Assembly: GCF_002929745.1 (NCBI RefSeq)
Contig: NZ_PJIQ01000001.1
Span: 298,850 to 362,849, forward strand
Length of the DNA: 64,000 nucleotides
Direction of reading: 5' to 3'
Origin: Arthrobacter sp. B1805
GTDB taxonomy: Bacteria; Actinomycetota; Actinomycetes; Actinomycetales; Micrococcaceae
A model generated the notes under the pieces. That model did no database searches. It saw only the letters and a list, made by a program, of their open reading frames with translations, and was not told where the DNA came from. Made by a program: the position numbers and the translations under genes. Shown one piece after another: positions 8,015-17,120 of this stretch (positions are counted from its first letter, which is position 1; each line of letters starts with the position of its first letter).

Positions 8015-8938
8015 TCACCTCGTCCGGGTGGCGGCGAGTGATTCTGCGATGCCCGAAGCGATCGGTGTCGGGGACACCCCGAAGCTCCGTTCGAAGGAAC
8101 TCGAGTCGAACACATAGGGGTTGGTGTTCTGGTAAGCCATTTCGAGGGCCTCGCGAGCGGCGGGGTTGAACAGGGCGCCGAGGCGCATCGTCGCACTGCC
8201 CATCACGGCAGTGCGTGCCTCGGTGCCCGCCGCGAGCTCGATGTACTGGCGACCGGTGAGAGCCGGTGCGGTCGGCAGGTGCCAGGTCTGGCCGCACCCC
8301 GCCGCCGTCGTACCGAGGATGGCCAGTGCCTTGCCGATGTCAGGGGTATAGGTCAGGGAATGCGGTTGGTCGGCGTCGAACAGCCAGGTACCGGTCCTGC
8401 CCGCGCGGATCCTGTCGAGAGCAAAGGTGTTGAACACGCTGGTCGACGCGGCTGGTCCGTAGAAGTCGGCGCTTCGGCCTACGGTGACGGTGAGCCCCCG
8501 GGTGGCCGCATGGTCGAGAGCTTTCAAGGCGTCGGCGCGTACGCGGCCCTTCCTGGACTGCGGCGCACGCGGGGTCGTCTCGGTCATGACTCCGTCGACG
8601 AGCCCGTAGGCGTAGACGTTGTCGAAGTAGACCAGATGCGTGCCGTGCTCTGTGGCTGCGGCGATGGTGTTGTCCACTATGACCGGCCATTGTTCCGCCC
8701 AGATTCGCGAGGAGTAGGGAAGGCCGGCGGTGAGGTACGCGACATCAGCACCGCGCAGGGCTCGGCTGACGTCGGAGGCGCGGAGGAGGTCGATGACAAC
8801 TGGGTGCACTCCGGTCAGGGTGGATGGGCGCCGACCGACGGAGGCCGGCCTTTCCCCGAGCTCGCACAGGGCGCGGAGGGTCTCGCGACCGATGACGCCG
8901 TTGCCTCCTAGAACCACATGGGATGCGGTCGTGGTCAT
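8015..8938 (-). CDS. NAD(P)-dependent epimerase/dehydratase (extended SDR)
   Basis: 307 residues. Rossmann nucleotide motif GGNGVIG at about 10-16, the ADADVAYL-like strand after beta-4 (GADVAYLTAGLPY), and YFDNVYAYG where the active-site Tyr is expected in extended short-chain dehydrogenases. The C-terminal half is substrate-binding and not diagnostic. ATG 8938 overlaps the MerR stop by four bases. Acts in the cytosol; the substrate is unknown. Confidence 0.8.
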   Translation of the reverse strand: MTTTASHVVLGGNGVIGRETLRALCELGERPASVGRRPSTLTGVHPVVIDLLRASDVSRALRGADVAYLTAGLPYSSRIWAEQWPVIVDNTIAAATEHGTHLVYFDNVYAYGLVDGVMTETTPRAPQSRKGRVRADALKALDHAATRGLTVTVGRSADFYGPAASTSVFNTFALDRIRAGRTGTWLFDADQPHSLTYTPDIGKALAILGTTAAGCGQTWHLPTAPALTGRQYIELAAGTEARTAVMGSATMRLGALFNPAAREALEMAYQNTNPYVFDSSSFERSFGVSPTPIASGIAESLAATRTR

Positions 8939-9582
8939 GGCTGTTTTCCATTCGTGTCATCGACAGGGAACAGTGCTGTGGTGGCATCCTCGTGAGCGAG
9001 GCGCCGGAGTCCGGCGAAGAGCGGGTCACCGAGCACCGTGCCCACGACCATCAGTTCCGCCACCTTGTCGGGTTCATCGAGGCTGGCGAGAGCGCGCAGG
9101 TCAGCGCCTGCGGCTTCGGCAGCCGCAGCCGCGTAGGCACCGAGATAGTCGGCCGGTGCGTCGAACCCGATCGCTTCGAGCCCTTCCAGCGCGCGCGCCG
9201 CCGTGTCGATACCCGGGTTGTCATTGGCGATGCACCATTCCTGCTCCCGAGCAAGAGCCAGGATTCTCTCCCGCGCGGCAGGGCTCGGGGTCAATTCCGT
9301 CGTGCGCGGAGTGCCCATGGCGTGCTGAGCCACGCGAAAAGTCTCGGCGATCGGCGCGTCTGGAGCATCGAGCACGGCGATGACGTCTTTGGTGGCAGCG
9401 ACCGAGAGCCCGCCTGTCTGCAGCAGAGCCCGAATGAGGTGCACTCGTTGCACATGCGCTTCGCCGTAGCTGGTCTGGTTCGGGGAGGACCGGATGCCCT
9501 CAGGCAACAATCCCTCACGCTGGTAGTACTTGAGGGCCGACAGCGGGATGCCCGCTCGCTGGCCCAGTTCAGATATCTTCAC
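8935..9582 (-). CDS. MerR family transcriptional regulator
   Basis: 215 residues: N-terminal MerR helix-turn-helix KISELGQRAGIPLSALKYY, dimerisation helix, and an effector domain of about 130 residues without the cysteine pattern of metal sensors, so a small organic inducer is more likely. The GTG start at 9582 lies inside a dyad-like ACTATCGGAGAGT stretch, which suggests autoregulation and perhaps a leaderless mRNA. First gene of an operon with the epimerase and membrane protein. Confidence 0.85.
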   Translation of the reverse strand: MKISELGQRAGIPLSALKYYQREGLLPEGIRSSPNQTSYGEAHVQRVHLIRALLQTGGLSVAATKDVIAVLDAPDAPIAETFRVAQHAMGTPRTTELTPSPAARERILALAREQEWCIANDNPGIDTAARALEGLEAIGFDAPADYLGAYAAAAAEAAGADLRALASLDEPDKVAELMVVGTVLGDPLFAGLRRLAHEDATTALFPVDDTNGKQP

Positions 9583-9703
9583 TATCGGAGAGTATCACCA
9601 CCGAATGTCGAGGGTAGAACAGCAAGTCGCGGCACAGGGCACGCCCGCCAGACAGGAGTACCACCAGTGATTTCTTTTTGGTGCGGCGAATGCGGTCGCC
9701 TCG

Positions 9704-10171
9704 TCACAGGGCCCTTCCGCTGGCCGCGGCGATCGCGGTGTGCAGGTTCTGTAGTGCCTGCTGTACATCGGTAGTGGGTTGGGGGAGGGCTGCCTCTACG
9801 GCGGCTAGGGCGGGCAGGAAGTGCCGGCCTGCCGTGGCGTGAGCGTCCTGTCCTGCTTCGGTGAGCGTGATGCGGTAGGACCTACGATCCTTCGGGTGTG
9901 GAACCTGCTGGACGTGGCCGCGCGCGACCAGTCGCTTGACGTAGCTGGACACGGTTGTTGCCGGGGTGGACATCCATCGAGCGAGTTCGCCCGGGCTGAT
10001 CTCGCCGGCTTGGCGCAGGACGGAATAGACGGCGAAGTCCTCGGCATCAAGACCAGTGCCGGCCAGCGCATCATCCAGCAGTGCTATTGCAGCGCGGGCC
10101 GTGAGCCAGGTGTCGAAGAGCAGGTTCGACGGACCGGCACCCTTGACAGTATTGCTGCGATCTCGCACCAT
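9704..10171 (-). CDS. MarR family transcriptional regulator
   Basis: 155 residues with the winged helix core (ISPGELARWMSTPATTVSSYVKRLV) and the wing motif HPKDRRSYRITLTEAG. Dimeric repressor, probably sensing an aromatic or oxidising compound. AGGAGGA lies immediately before ATG 10171, so translation may actually begin at GTG 10168. Divergent from a small membrane protein gene, with a palindrome between them. Confidence 0.87.
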   Translation of the reverse strand: MVRDRSNTVKGAGPSNLLFDTWLTARAAIALLDDALAGTGLDAEDFAVYSVLRQAGEISPGELARWMSTPATTVSSYVKRLVARGHVQQVPHPKDRRSYRITLTEAGQDAHATAGRHFLPALAAVEAALPQPTTDVQQALQNLHTAIAAASGRAL

Positions 10172-10190
10172 TCCTCCTATGAGAAAGTAT

Positions 10191-10202
10191 TACGAAATCG
10201 TA
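10191..10202. promoter_or_regulatory. Candidate MarR operator
   Basis: TACGAAATCGTA, with perfect 5-base arms TACGA/TCGTA, lies between marR and the divergent membrane protein gene. On the minus strand it overlaps TAATAC, a good -10 for marR, so binding would block marR transcription. Confidence 0.5.
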
Positions 10203-10214
10203 GCATTGCAGGTG

Positions 10215-10826
10215 ATGAATGCCTGGGTTGTGATGAGCCACGGGGGAAGGGTCGTAGCTGTCTGGGTTCTTTTCGGGGTCAGCGCCCTGGCCATGTTCGG
10301 TTGGCCGGGCCTGGTCGGCGCGGTTCCGCAAGCCTGCGGCGGGCGCAGCGCCTTGGATGTAGGGGGCCATTGGACCGCTGCGGATGCACGCGATCTGGTG
10401 ATGTCCTGCGGCGCTGACGGGCGGGCCGCCTACGTCCGGTTGGAACTGCTCGACCTCGTGTACCCGCTGGTCTGTGGCTTGGCCTTGCTGCTCCTGTCGG
10501 CCCTATTGGTCCGGCGCTTGCCTGGCCGCGGGTGGCGTCTGCTGCTGATCCCCGCAGTCGCGATGACCGTGCTCGACTACGGCGAGAACGTCGCAGTGTG
10601 GACCATCCTTTCGACGTGGCCTACGGTCGGGGATCTGCCTGCACAGCTGGGAGGTGCCGCCACAGTGGCGAAGCGCGTCGCTGGCCTGGCGGCCTACCTT
10701 GGCGTTGCGCTGCTTCTGCTCGCTGTCGGCCTCAATCGGCGTCGAGTCCGCCCGCGGACCCGGGCCGGAGGTTCCAACTCTTCCCGGTGGCAACGTGTCA
10801 CAAAGTTCGATCGGGCGGTGTCTTGA
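10215..10826 (+). CDS. Hypothetical membrane protein
   Basis: About 203 residues with four hydrophobic helices and a loop containing two cysteines (QACGG and MSCGADG) that should lie outside the membrane and could form a disulfide. I prefer ATG 10215 to ATG 10179 because the earlier start would leave only seven bases between divergent genes and place the palindrome inside the coding region. Divergent from marR and so likely controlled by it. Family not recognised. Confidence 0.6.
   Translation: MNAWVVMSHGGRVVAVWVLFGVSALAMFGWPGLVGAVPQACGGRSALDVGGHWTAADARDLVMSCGADGRAAYVRLELLDLVYPLVCGLALLLLSALLVRRLPGRGWRLLLIPAVAMTVLDYGENVAVWTILSTWPTVGDLPAQLGGAATVAKRVAGLAAYLGVALLLLAVGLNRRRVRPRTRAGGSNSSRWQRVTKFDRAVS
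10796..10822 (+). promoter_or_regulatory. Candidate ECF41-type promoter
   Basis: TGTCACA at 10796-10802, a 16-base spacer, then TGTC at 10819-10822. The ECF41 sigma group recognises a TGTCACA -35 with a CGTC-like -10 at about this spacing. It lies about 38 bases before the FAD oxidoreductase gene, which is followed by an ECF41 sigma gene. Confidence 0.55.
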
Positions 10827-10859
10827 TGGTGTCAGAAGTTCTAGAGGAAGCAGAGCATC

Positions 10860-11999
10860 ATGTTTGAGATGGTGAACGTCGTAGTCGTCGGCGGTGGGTA
10901 TGCCGGGGTGATGGCAGCCAACCGCCTGGCCGGTAGCAGTGCCGTACGCGGGTTGGAGGTGACATCGGTGGACCCAGGGGTGCAGTTCACCGAGCGGATC
11001 CGGCTGCACCAGGTAGCCGCTGGGATCCGAGGCTCAGTGGGTGTGGAGTGGGCTGAAGTGCTGCACCGGCAGGTGCGGCATGTGCAGGCCCGGGTGGTGT
11101 TCATCGACGTCAACAAGCGGACGATCGTTCTGGCGGACCGGAAGGAACTCCGGTTCGACTGGTTGATTTATGCGGTTGGGAGCGGGGAGCAGGCCACACC
11201 GCTTCTGTCAGTGACCAACTATGCGGCCGCAAGAACCACCGGGCAGGCGATTGCCGAGTTACCTTCCGGGTCGACGGTCACGATCGCCGGCGCCGGGCCA
11301 ACTGGGGTGGAAGTCGCCTGCGCGGTGGCAGTATCTCGTCCGGATCTGGTGATGACGATGGTGGCCCCGTCGGGTCCAGCGCATCCGCTGACCGGGCACC
11401 CGGCAGTCGCCCGTCGCATGGAGCGTCTGTGCATTACGGTCAAAAATGGAACAGTGGATCCGTCCACAGGAGCTGTCGTCAACGCGGGCGGGAACGTCCA
11501 GCCTGCTGCCGGGGCGACAATCTGGACAGTTGGATTGACTGTACCCAGTTTGGCCGCTGACAGCGGCCTGCCCGTGGCCGAGGACGGCCGATTGCTGGTG
11601 GATGAGACCCTCAGCGTGCCCGGGCACGAGCGCATACTCGGGGCCGGAGATGCAGTCGCTGTGCAGGGGGCAGCCGGGGGGCATCTGCGCGCCTCGTGCG
11701 CGTCTGCGATCCCGCTGGGAGCTCATGCGGCCGGAAGCTTGCTTGCTCGCCTGGCCGGAACGGCACCGCCGGCAATCGACATCGGCTATCTCATGCAGTG
11801 CCTGGACCTGGGCGCCGGGCGCGGGTACGTCCAGTCCGTGCGCCGCGATGACACGCCCCGCCGCTGGTTCCTGAACGGCCGAAGCGGCGGCTGGACCAAG
11901 GAACAGGTTTGCCGGATGACCGTCGCCTGGCTGGCCAAAGAAGCTCGTGAGCCGGGGTCCTACACGTGGCTGTCGGGGCCGCCTGTGGCCCTAAGCTGA
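10860..11999 (+). CDS. FAD-dependent pyridine nucleotide-disulfide-type oxidoreductase (NDH-2-like)
   Basis: 379 residues. FAD-binding motif VVVGGGYAGVMAAN at the N-terminus, second nucleotide motif IAGAGPTGVEVA near 145, and the C-terminal flavin motif ERILGAGDAVA. No membrane helix and no redox-active CxxxxC pair, so it resembles type II NADH dehydrogenase or rubredoxin reductase relatives rather than disulfide reductases. AGAGGAAG precedes ATG 10860. Five bases upstream of the sigma gene, hence co-transcribed; oxidoreductases are a usual neighbour of ECF41 sigma factors. Confidence 0.82.
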   Translation: MFEMVNVVVVGGGYAGVMAANRLAGSSAVRGLEVTSVDPGVQFTERIRLHQVAAGIRGSVGVEWAEVLHRQVRHVQARVVFIDVNKRTIVLADRKELRFDWLIYAVGSGEQATPLLSVTNYAAARTTGQAIAELPSGSTVTIAGAGPTGVEVACAVAVSRPDLVMTMVAPSGPAHPLTGHPAVARRMERLCITVKNGTVDPSTGAVVNAGGNVQPAAGATIWTVGLTVPSLAADSGLPVAEDGRLLVDETLSVPGHERILGAGDAVAVQGAAGGHLRASCASAIPLGAHAAGSLLARLAGTAPPAIDIGYLMQCLDLGAGRGYVQSVRRDDTPRRWFLNGRSGGWTKEQVCRMTVAWLAKEAREPGSYTWLSGPPVALS

Positions 12000-12004
12000 G
12001 ACCC

Positions 12005-12880
12005 GTGCTCACAATGACGATACAGGGCGAACTGTTTGTCACCCACCGCCCCATGGTTTTCGCTATCGCTTACGAGGTCCTCGGCACCCGAGCTGACGCT
12101 GATGACGTCGTTCAGGAGACGTACCTGCGCTGGGCCGAAGTGGACGTGTCTGCAGTGCGTGATCCACGAGCATATTTGGCCACGATCGCCACGCGCACCG
12201 CACTCAACGCGGTGCGGACGGCGATCCGACGTCGGGAGGACTATCCGGGGCCCTGGCTTCCGGAACCGTTAGTGGCACGCGAGGACAGCCCGGAGCATCA
12301 GCTGCTGGTCAAGGAGCAACTCAGCTACGCCCTGACCGTACTGCTGCAGCAGGCCACTCCGGAGCAGCGGGCGGTATTCATGCTCCACGACGTCTTCGGC
12401 CTGCCCTACCAGACCATCGCCAGCGCTGTGGGCAAGACCCAGGCTGCTGTTCGCCAGATCGCCCACCGGACGCGCAGCCGCCTCACCACAACCGACCACA
12501 CCGCACCTACAACCGAAGACAGTGCTGAGGTACTTGAGGCATTTCTAGCTGCCGTGATCACGGGAGATCTTCAAGCATTGATGGACGTGCTGGCCCCGGA
12601 GGCGGTACTGCTCTCCGACGGCGGAGGCAAGGTTGTAGCCGCGCGCAAACCGGTCACCGGAGCCGAGCCAATCGCAGCCTTCCTGCTGAAGATCGCTCAG
12701 ACCCCGGTTCCGCACATGCGCGTAGACATCGGCAACCTCAACGGCGGGCTCGGAGTGCTGATCCACGCCGGGAACCGGTTGGAGCTGACCCTGGCCGTGG
12801 CCCTGGACAACGACCGCAAGATCACCGGCATCTACCTCGTGCGCAACCCCGACAAGCTGCTTCAATCGACGGACGTGTAA
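12005..12880 (+). CDS. ECF41 (SigJ-like) RNA polymerase sigma factor
   Basis: 291 residues: sigma-2 region (HRPMVFAIAYEVLGTRADADDVVQETYLRW), sigma-4 region (LPYQTIASAVGKTQAAVRQIAHR), then a C-terminal SnoaL-like extension of about 110 residues, the hallmark of ECF41, in which the extension regulates sigma activity instead of an anti-sigma factor. GTG 12005 lies five bases after the preceding stop; ATG 12014 is equally possible. Likely transcribes its own operon from the TGTCACA promoter at 10796. Confidence 0.88.
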   Translation: MLTMTIQGELFVTHRPMVFAIAYEVLGTRADADDVVQETYLRWAEVDVSAVRDPRAYLATIATRTALNAVRTAIRRREDYPGPWLPEPLVAREDSPEHQLLVKEQLSYALTVLLQQATPEQRAVFMLHDVFGLPYQTIASAVGKTQAAVRQIAHRTRSRLTTTDHTAPTTEDSAEVLEAFLAAVITGDLQALMDVLAPEAVLLSDGGGKVVAARKPVTGAEPIAAFLLKIAQTPVPHMRVDIGNLNGGLGVLIHAGNRLELTLAVALDNDRKITGIYLVRNPDKLLQSTDV

Positions 12881-13539
12881 GCCCGGCCGGGACGCACCGC
12901 TGGCTATCGACCTAGCTACTGCTCGCGCCCGTGGGACGCTGTCGGCCGTCGAGGACCGGCCGATCGGGTTCGACACTGATCATGAAGGTCAGCAGCAGGA
13001 CGACGGCGTCGCCCGTGAATCGGGCGCACGCCCGGAACCTACCGCCCCAAGCTGCAGCAGAAGCTAGCTTTCCTCTGGGGCCGCCTGACCCTTATTTTCT
13101 TCTCCTCCGCCCTTCGCGCCCTGACGGTACTCGTCAACAGGGCTCAGGCCAGCTACCTGTTGGCCGGAGTTCAGGGACGACGTGTTGCTGGTCGCCGAAG
13201 CTGCATCGGCTTCCGTGACTGTCGCTTCCTCGGGAACGTTGATGTCCTGGCGCAGGTGCGAGCTCTCGGGCAACGGCCCGTCGATGAATGTCATGCCATC
13301 AAGAGGAACAGTGCGAGGTAACAGTCAAGCAAAGTGGACCGTCCCAAAAGTTCACTGGCGGGCACGACAGTAGACGAGATGAACAGTCCACCGACCACAC
13401 TGTTGCTCCGACCTGGAAACGACAGAGGACCGCATGGGTGAGGGGCATGGGTCCATGCGCCGGACGCGACATTCTTGAAGAGGCGTGGCACAAAGCCCAC
13501 GATTCGGGAAAGGCCTAGCAGCATGGACATACTGGACGT
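12881..13539. other. Mostly non-coding stretch
   Basis: About 660 bases between the sigma gene and a tiny membrane protein gene. Apart from one doubtful small minus-strand reading frame (13064-13294), I see no gene, RNA or repeat. Composition is less GC-biased than the flanks, consistent with decayed sequence. Confidence 0.5.
13064..13294 (-). CDS. Possible small hydrophilic protein
   Basis: 76 residues, no hydrophobic helix, rich in Ser, Ala, Glu and Gly (INVPEEATVTEADAASATS). Third codon positions favour G and C as in neighbouring genes, but there is no ribosome site and no family signature. It may be chance or a remnant. Confidence 0.35.
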   Translation of the reverse strand: MTFIDGPLPESSHLRQDINVPEEATVTEADAASATSNTSSLNSGQQVAGLSPVDEYRQGAKGGGEENKGQAAPEES

Positions 13540-13704
13540 ATGAAACCTCTGTTGATCGTTCTGGCCCTCATCGCTCTCGTTCTGCTGGTTATTGGAGTTG
13601 CTGTAGAGACCCTGAAGTTCCTGCTCTATGTAGGACTCGTCGTCCTCGTTGCCTCTGCCGCTCTGCTTGTGCTCCAGCGTGTCCGTTCCCGGGTGCAGCG
13701 CTAG
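13540..13704 (+). CDS. Small hydrophobic membrane protein (54 aa)
   Basis: A 54-residue reading frame starting KPLLIVLALIALVLLVIG, with two hydrophobic helices joined by a short VETLKF loop and ending in a basic tail QRVRSRVQR. This layout matches a common class of actinobacterial 'hydrophobic proteins' of about 50-60 residues of unknown function. The positive C-terminus suggests a cytoplasmic tail. No clear ribosome site is visible. Confidence 0.6.
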   Translation: MKPLLIVLALIALVLLVIGVAVETLKFLLYVGLVVLVASAALLVLQRVRSRVQR

Positions 13705-13782
13705 GAAGAGGATTTCAGTCACGGCAGCGTCCTCTGCGGCGCCGGCCTCCCGTCCCAGCCCAGCCGAGACCTCTTTCTTCGC

Positions 13783-14880
13783 TTAACCGAAAGGGTTCGT
13801 GTCCTGGCAGGACACCTGATCTGCTGTCTGGTTGATGGTTCCGGTCACGTCCTGAGCGCTGAGCGACTCCACGCCGTTCTGGGCGTCCATACGCTGTGCT
13901 GGGCGTCGACGGCGCGGGTAGGTACTGCGTGCCGTTGAAGCCGGCGTCGTGCAGGGTCTCGACCAGCGTAGGAGATACGTCTGCGTCGGCCGTGCCATCG
14001 GCGGGCGTCACGGGAGCTGAGGACTGCGCAGCGTTCCCTCGTCACTCATCTTCCGAGTCAGCGAACCAAGGAAGGCATGCTGGGCCCGAATCCTGCCTAG
14101 ATCACATCCGTCACCGAAGGCTGCTCGGGCACAAAGGAAAGCCAGGGCCCTGCTCACCCTGGACGCTGGAAGCTCCCGCAGGCAATTTGAGCCCGGATTT
14201 AGGTTCATCAATGGCCTCAGTGACGCACACATCAGCGCCTCCCACCGCATCTGAAAGCTCTGTCACGGCGTCGAGATCTGCCAGCATGAAGTGATCCACT
14301 TCGATCCCGGTCACGGCGTTCACCGTATCGACGGCGCACCCTGGTGCGGCGTCTTGCATAGCGCTACTGATCATCGCGTCGGAGCGTGCCTCGAAGTGTT
14401 GGCCGCTCTGCATATCGGTGCAGGACCGAATATCCACGAGTAGGTCGCACGGGAAACTCAGGACGTTCACATCGGTATCGTCCTCGGAGATGTCGACCAG
14501 CATCATGACGTCCAATTGACCATACCCCTCAGAGTCGTCCTCGGAGCCGTGGTCACCCTTCAATCCGCTCCTGGTATCGGATCCCAGTACCAAGATCTGC
14601 AGGCGGTCCGTCCGATAATCCGCCGTTACCTCGGAGCGATCGCCACCGGCGCTCAGGTCGAAGGATTCGACGTTGGTGACCGACCGGATGGCCTAATAGC
14701 CCGCGAACACGACAACCGCGGTCACAGCGGTGACAGCTGTGATAGCTGGGAGCCGCAACCATCGGGGTCGTCGCGGCTCCAGGGGGAAGGAGCTTCCCGC
14801 GCGACGAGGTCGCCTTCCCCTGGATAGGCGAGCTGGGCAGGGCCATGGTGTAGCTCGCGGTCACGCTTGATGTCCTTCAT
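13783..14880 (-). pseudogene. Decayed LytR-CpsA-Psr (LCP) family gene
   Basis: LCP proteins attach glycopolymers to the cell wall. Pieces of one are spread over several frames: an ATG overlapping the BCCT stop; a membrane helix (AITAVTAVTAVVVFAGY) closed by an in-frame TAG at 14693-14695; the catalytic domain in the same frame (LGSDTRSG; GIEVDHFMLADLDAV; PKSGLKLPAG); a frameshift near 14160 continuing in another frame as ALAFLCARAAFGDG and DLGRIRAQHAFLGSL; and a LytR_C-like end (TLVETLHDAGFNG, near 13960). The usual catalytic SFPRD reads SFPCD. Clearly inactive, last in the BCCT transcription unit. Confidence 0.8.
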
Positions 14881-16634
14881 CTCGTGTCGGCGTTGCTGGG
14901 TGCGTCTGTGGGTTCGTGCTCCCGGGAGTAGTCCGCGAGGTGTTCCTGGACCTGCCGTTCAACCTGATCCGACATCGACTCGTTGACCTGGTCGCTGACG
15001 CGGTCCGCCATTGCCGCGGCAGCGGCCTTGCGCTGCGCGGTCTGCCAGGCCCGGTGCTCGCCATGGAATGCTTTGGCGGTAGCGACGCACATGAGGAGCA
15101 TGACGACGCTGAATGGCAGGGCGGTGAGGATGGCCGCGGTCTGGATGGAACTGAGTCCGGTGTTGCCCACCAACAGCAGGGCGATGGCGACCAGCGCTGA
15201 AAGGACAGCCCAGAAGACGCGGATCCAGTTCCGAGGGTTCGAGTCACCGCCCGTGGAGATCATGCTCATCACCAGGGCTCCCGAGTCGGCCGAGGTGATG
15301 AAGAAGATGGCAATGAGGAGAATGGCGCCGATCAGCAACGCCGGACCGCCGGGAAGGTCTCCGAGAAGCCCGAACAGCGCGTTCTCGGTGTCCACGGAGC
15401 CGTCATCGGCGATCAGGCCGCCCTGCCCGAAAATCTCGCGGTAGATCGCGGACCCACCCATGACGGAGAACCACAGGAATCCGAGCGTCGTGGGGACGAG
15501 GAGGACACCGGCGACGAACTCGCGTACCGTCCGCCCCTTGGAGATGCGGGCGATGAAGATTCCGACGAATGGCGCCCACGACATCCACCAACCCCAATAG
15601 AAGGTGGTCCAGGACGCCTGCCAGGCCTCACCTTCCGCGCCGGAGAACGCCAGCGTGTTGAATGTAAGGCCAACGACGTTCTGCAGATAATTGCCGATCG
15701 ATTGGACGAACTCACGCAGGAGGAAGAGGGTGGGACCGGCGAAGAGCACCACGAGCAGCAGCAACGCTGCGAGCACGAGATTGATGTTGGAAAGCCACTT
15801 CATCCCCTTCCCGACACCGGAAACGACCGACACGATGGTCAAGGTGGTGATGCACACGATCAGCCCCACCTGCGTCGCCTCGGTAGCAGCGAGAATGTTG
15901 GCACTCTCCAAGCCGGAGGAAATCTGCAGGACACCGAGTCCGAGGGACGTCGCGACTCCGAACAGGGTTCCGACTAGCGCAACGACGTCGATCGCGTGGC
16001 CCCAACCACCCCTGACGCGATCACCCAGGAGTGGTTCGAGGGTCCAGCGGATCGAGATCGGCCGGGCACGCCGGTGCACGGCGTAGGCGATCGAGAGGCC
16101 AACGACGACGTAGATGCTCCATGCGTGAAGTCCCCAGTGGAGGAAAGTCTGCGTGATGGCCTGCTGCCCCAACTGGATGTCGGAACCGGTGACTCCAGGA
16201 CGAGGGCTAGCGAAGTGATTCAGCGGTTCGGCCACCCCCCAGAACACCAGACCGATACCCATGCCTGCCGCGAACAGGAGCGCGAACCAGGACATAGTGG
16301 AGAACTCGGGCTTGTCCTCGTCCTTGCCGAGGCGTATGTCACCGTAACGGCTGAATCCGACCCAGAGGGAGAACACGACGAAGAAGGCCACCAAGGCCAC
16401 GTAGTACCAGCCGAATGCGCCGATGACGTTGTCCTGGATGCCCGCGAAAAGCGAGGAGGCCGTGTCCGGTGCGATGAGGGCAAAAGCGACGAAGACTACG
16501 ATCACCGCCGACGCTGGAATGAACACCGGCAGCGCCAGCCGTGACTTCCCTGCAGCGGTGACTCCCGCTGCCCTGCTTGGACGCTGGGGGGCACTGGTGG
16601 TAGCCCCTTTCCGCGGGTTGCTGCTCACGATCAT
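14877..16634 (-). CDS. BCCT family betaine/choline/carnitine transporter
   Basis: 585 residues, about 12 membrane helices. Family motifs: MSWFALLFAAGMGIGLVFWG, AEPLNHF, the tryptophan-rich segment FYWGWWMSWAPFVG, and FFITSADSGALVMSM. Sodium- or proton-coupled uptake of compatible solutes across the inner membrane. The C-terminal 70 residues are hydrophilic and charged, predicted helical, as in osmosensing BCCT members. ATG 16634 has GGAG upstream; longer in-frame starts are cysteine-rich and unlike the family. Confidence 0.92.
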   Translation of the reverse strand: MIVSSNPRKGATTSAPQRPSRAAGVTAAGKSRLALPVFIPASAVIVVFVAFALIAPDTASSLFAGIQDNVIGAFGWYYVALVAFFVVFSLWVGFSRYGDIRLGKDEDKPEFSTMSWFALLFAAGMGIGLVFWGVAEPLNHFASPRPGVTGSDIQLGQQAITQTFLHWGLHAWSIYVVVGLSIAYAVHRRARPISIRWTLEPLLGDRVRGGWGHAIDVVALVGTLFGVATSLGLGVLQISSGLESANILAATEATQVGLIVCITTLTIVSVVSGVGKGMKWLSNINLVLAALLLLVVLFAGPTLFLLREFVQSIGNYLQNVVGLTFNTLAFSGAEGEAWQASWTTFYWGWWMSWAPFVGIFIARISKGRTVREFVAGVLLVPTTLGFLWFSVMGGSAIYREIFGQGGLIADDGSVDTENALFGLLGDLPGGPALLIGAILLIAIFFITSADSGALVMSMISTGGDSNPRNWIRVFWAVLSALVAIALLLVGNTGLSSIQTAAILTALPFSVVMLLMCVATAKAFHGEHRAWQTAQRKAAAAAMADRVSDQVNESMSDQVERQVQEHLADYSREHEPTDAPSNADTR

Positions 16635-17120
16635 GCTCCTTCTGACGTAGTTCGGCGATCCGGGTGAAGCGTCATCATTGCCGGATACCGCATCCGGGCT
16701 GCCATCCAGCGTAGCGAGCGAGCGTTCACAGCAAGGAGCGCAGAGAGGTGCAGGCGGACGTCTGGACATGGTCGGAAGTCCCCCTCGACTTGTTGAAAAC
16801 CCCCGCGATCCCCTGTCAGCACAACGATCACGAGCGACGTAGGCCTCGCAGCCCAAGGCTCTGTACATGTGCGTGAATCGTTATGTCGAGAACCCTGCTG
16901 CACCAACGCAGACAGGTGATTTCGGGGCGGGAATCTCTGTTCGTGAGCGGGGTGCGGTACTCGACGGGCCTGCTCGAACAGAGCCGGCACAACCGAGAGA
17001 TACTTCCCGCGCCGATTCACCGGAGCATCATCAGGACGTCGACGATGTCAGCCTCAGGCATGGTCATGACCTGACGGGTGGCGCTATGGCGGGATGGGTC
17101 AGGGGCGGGCATCGGCTTCG
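16635..17120. other. Intergenic region, nothing recognised
   Basis: 486 bases between the divergent BCCT gene and the next membrane protein gene. It must hold their promoters, but I see no convincing element, gene or repeat. Confidence 0.4.
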
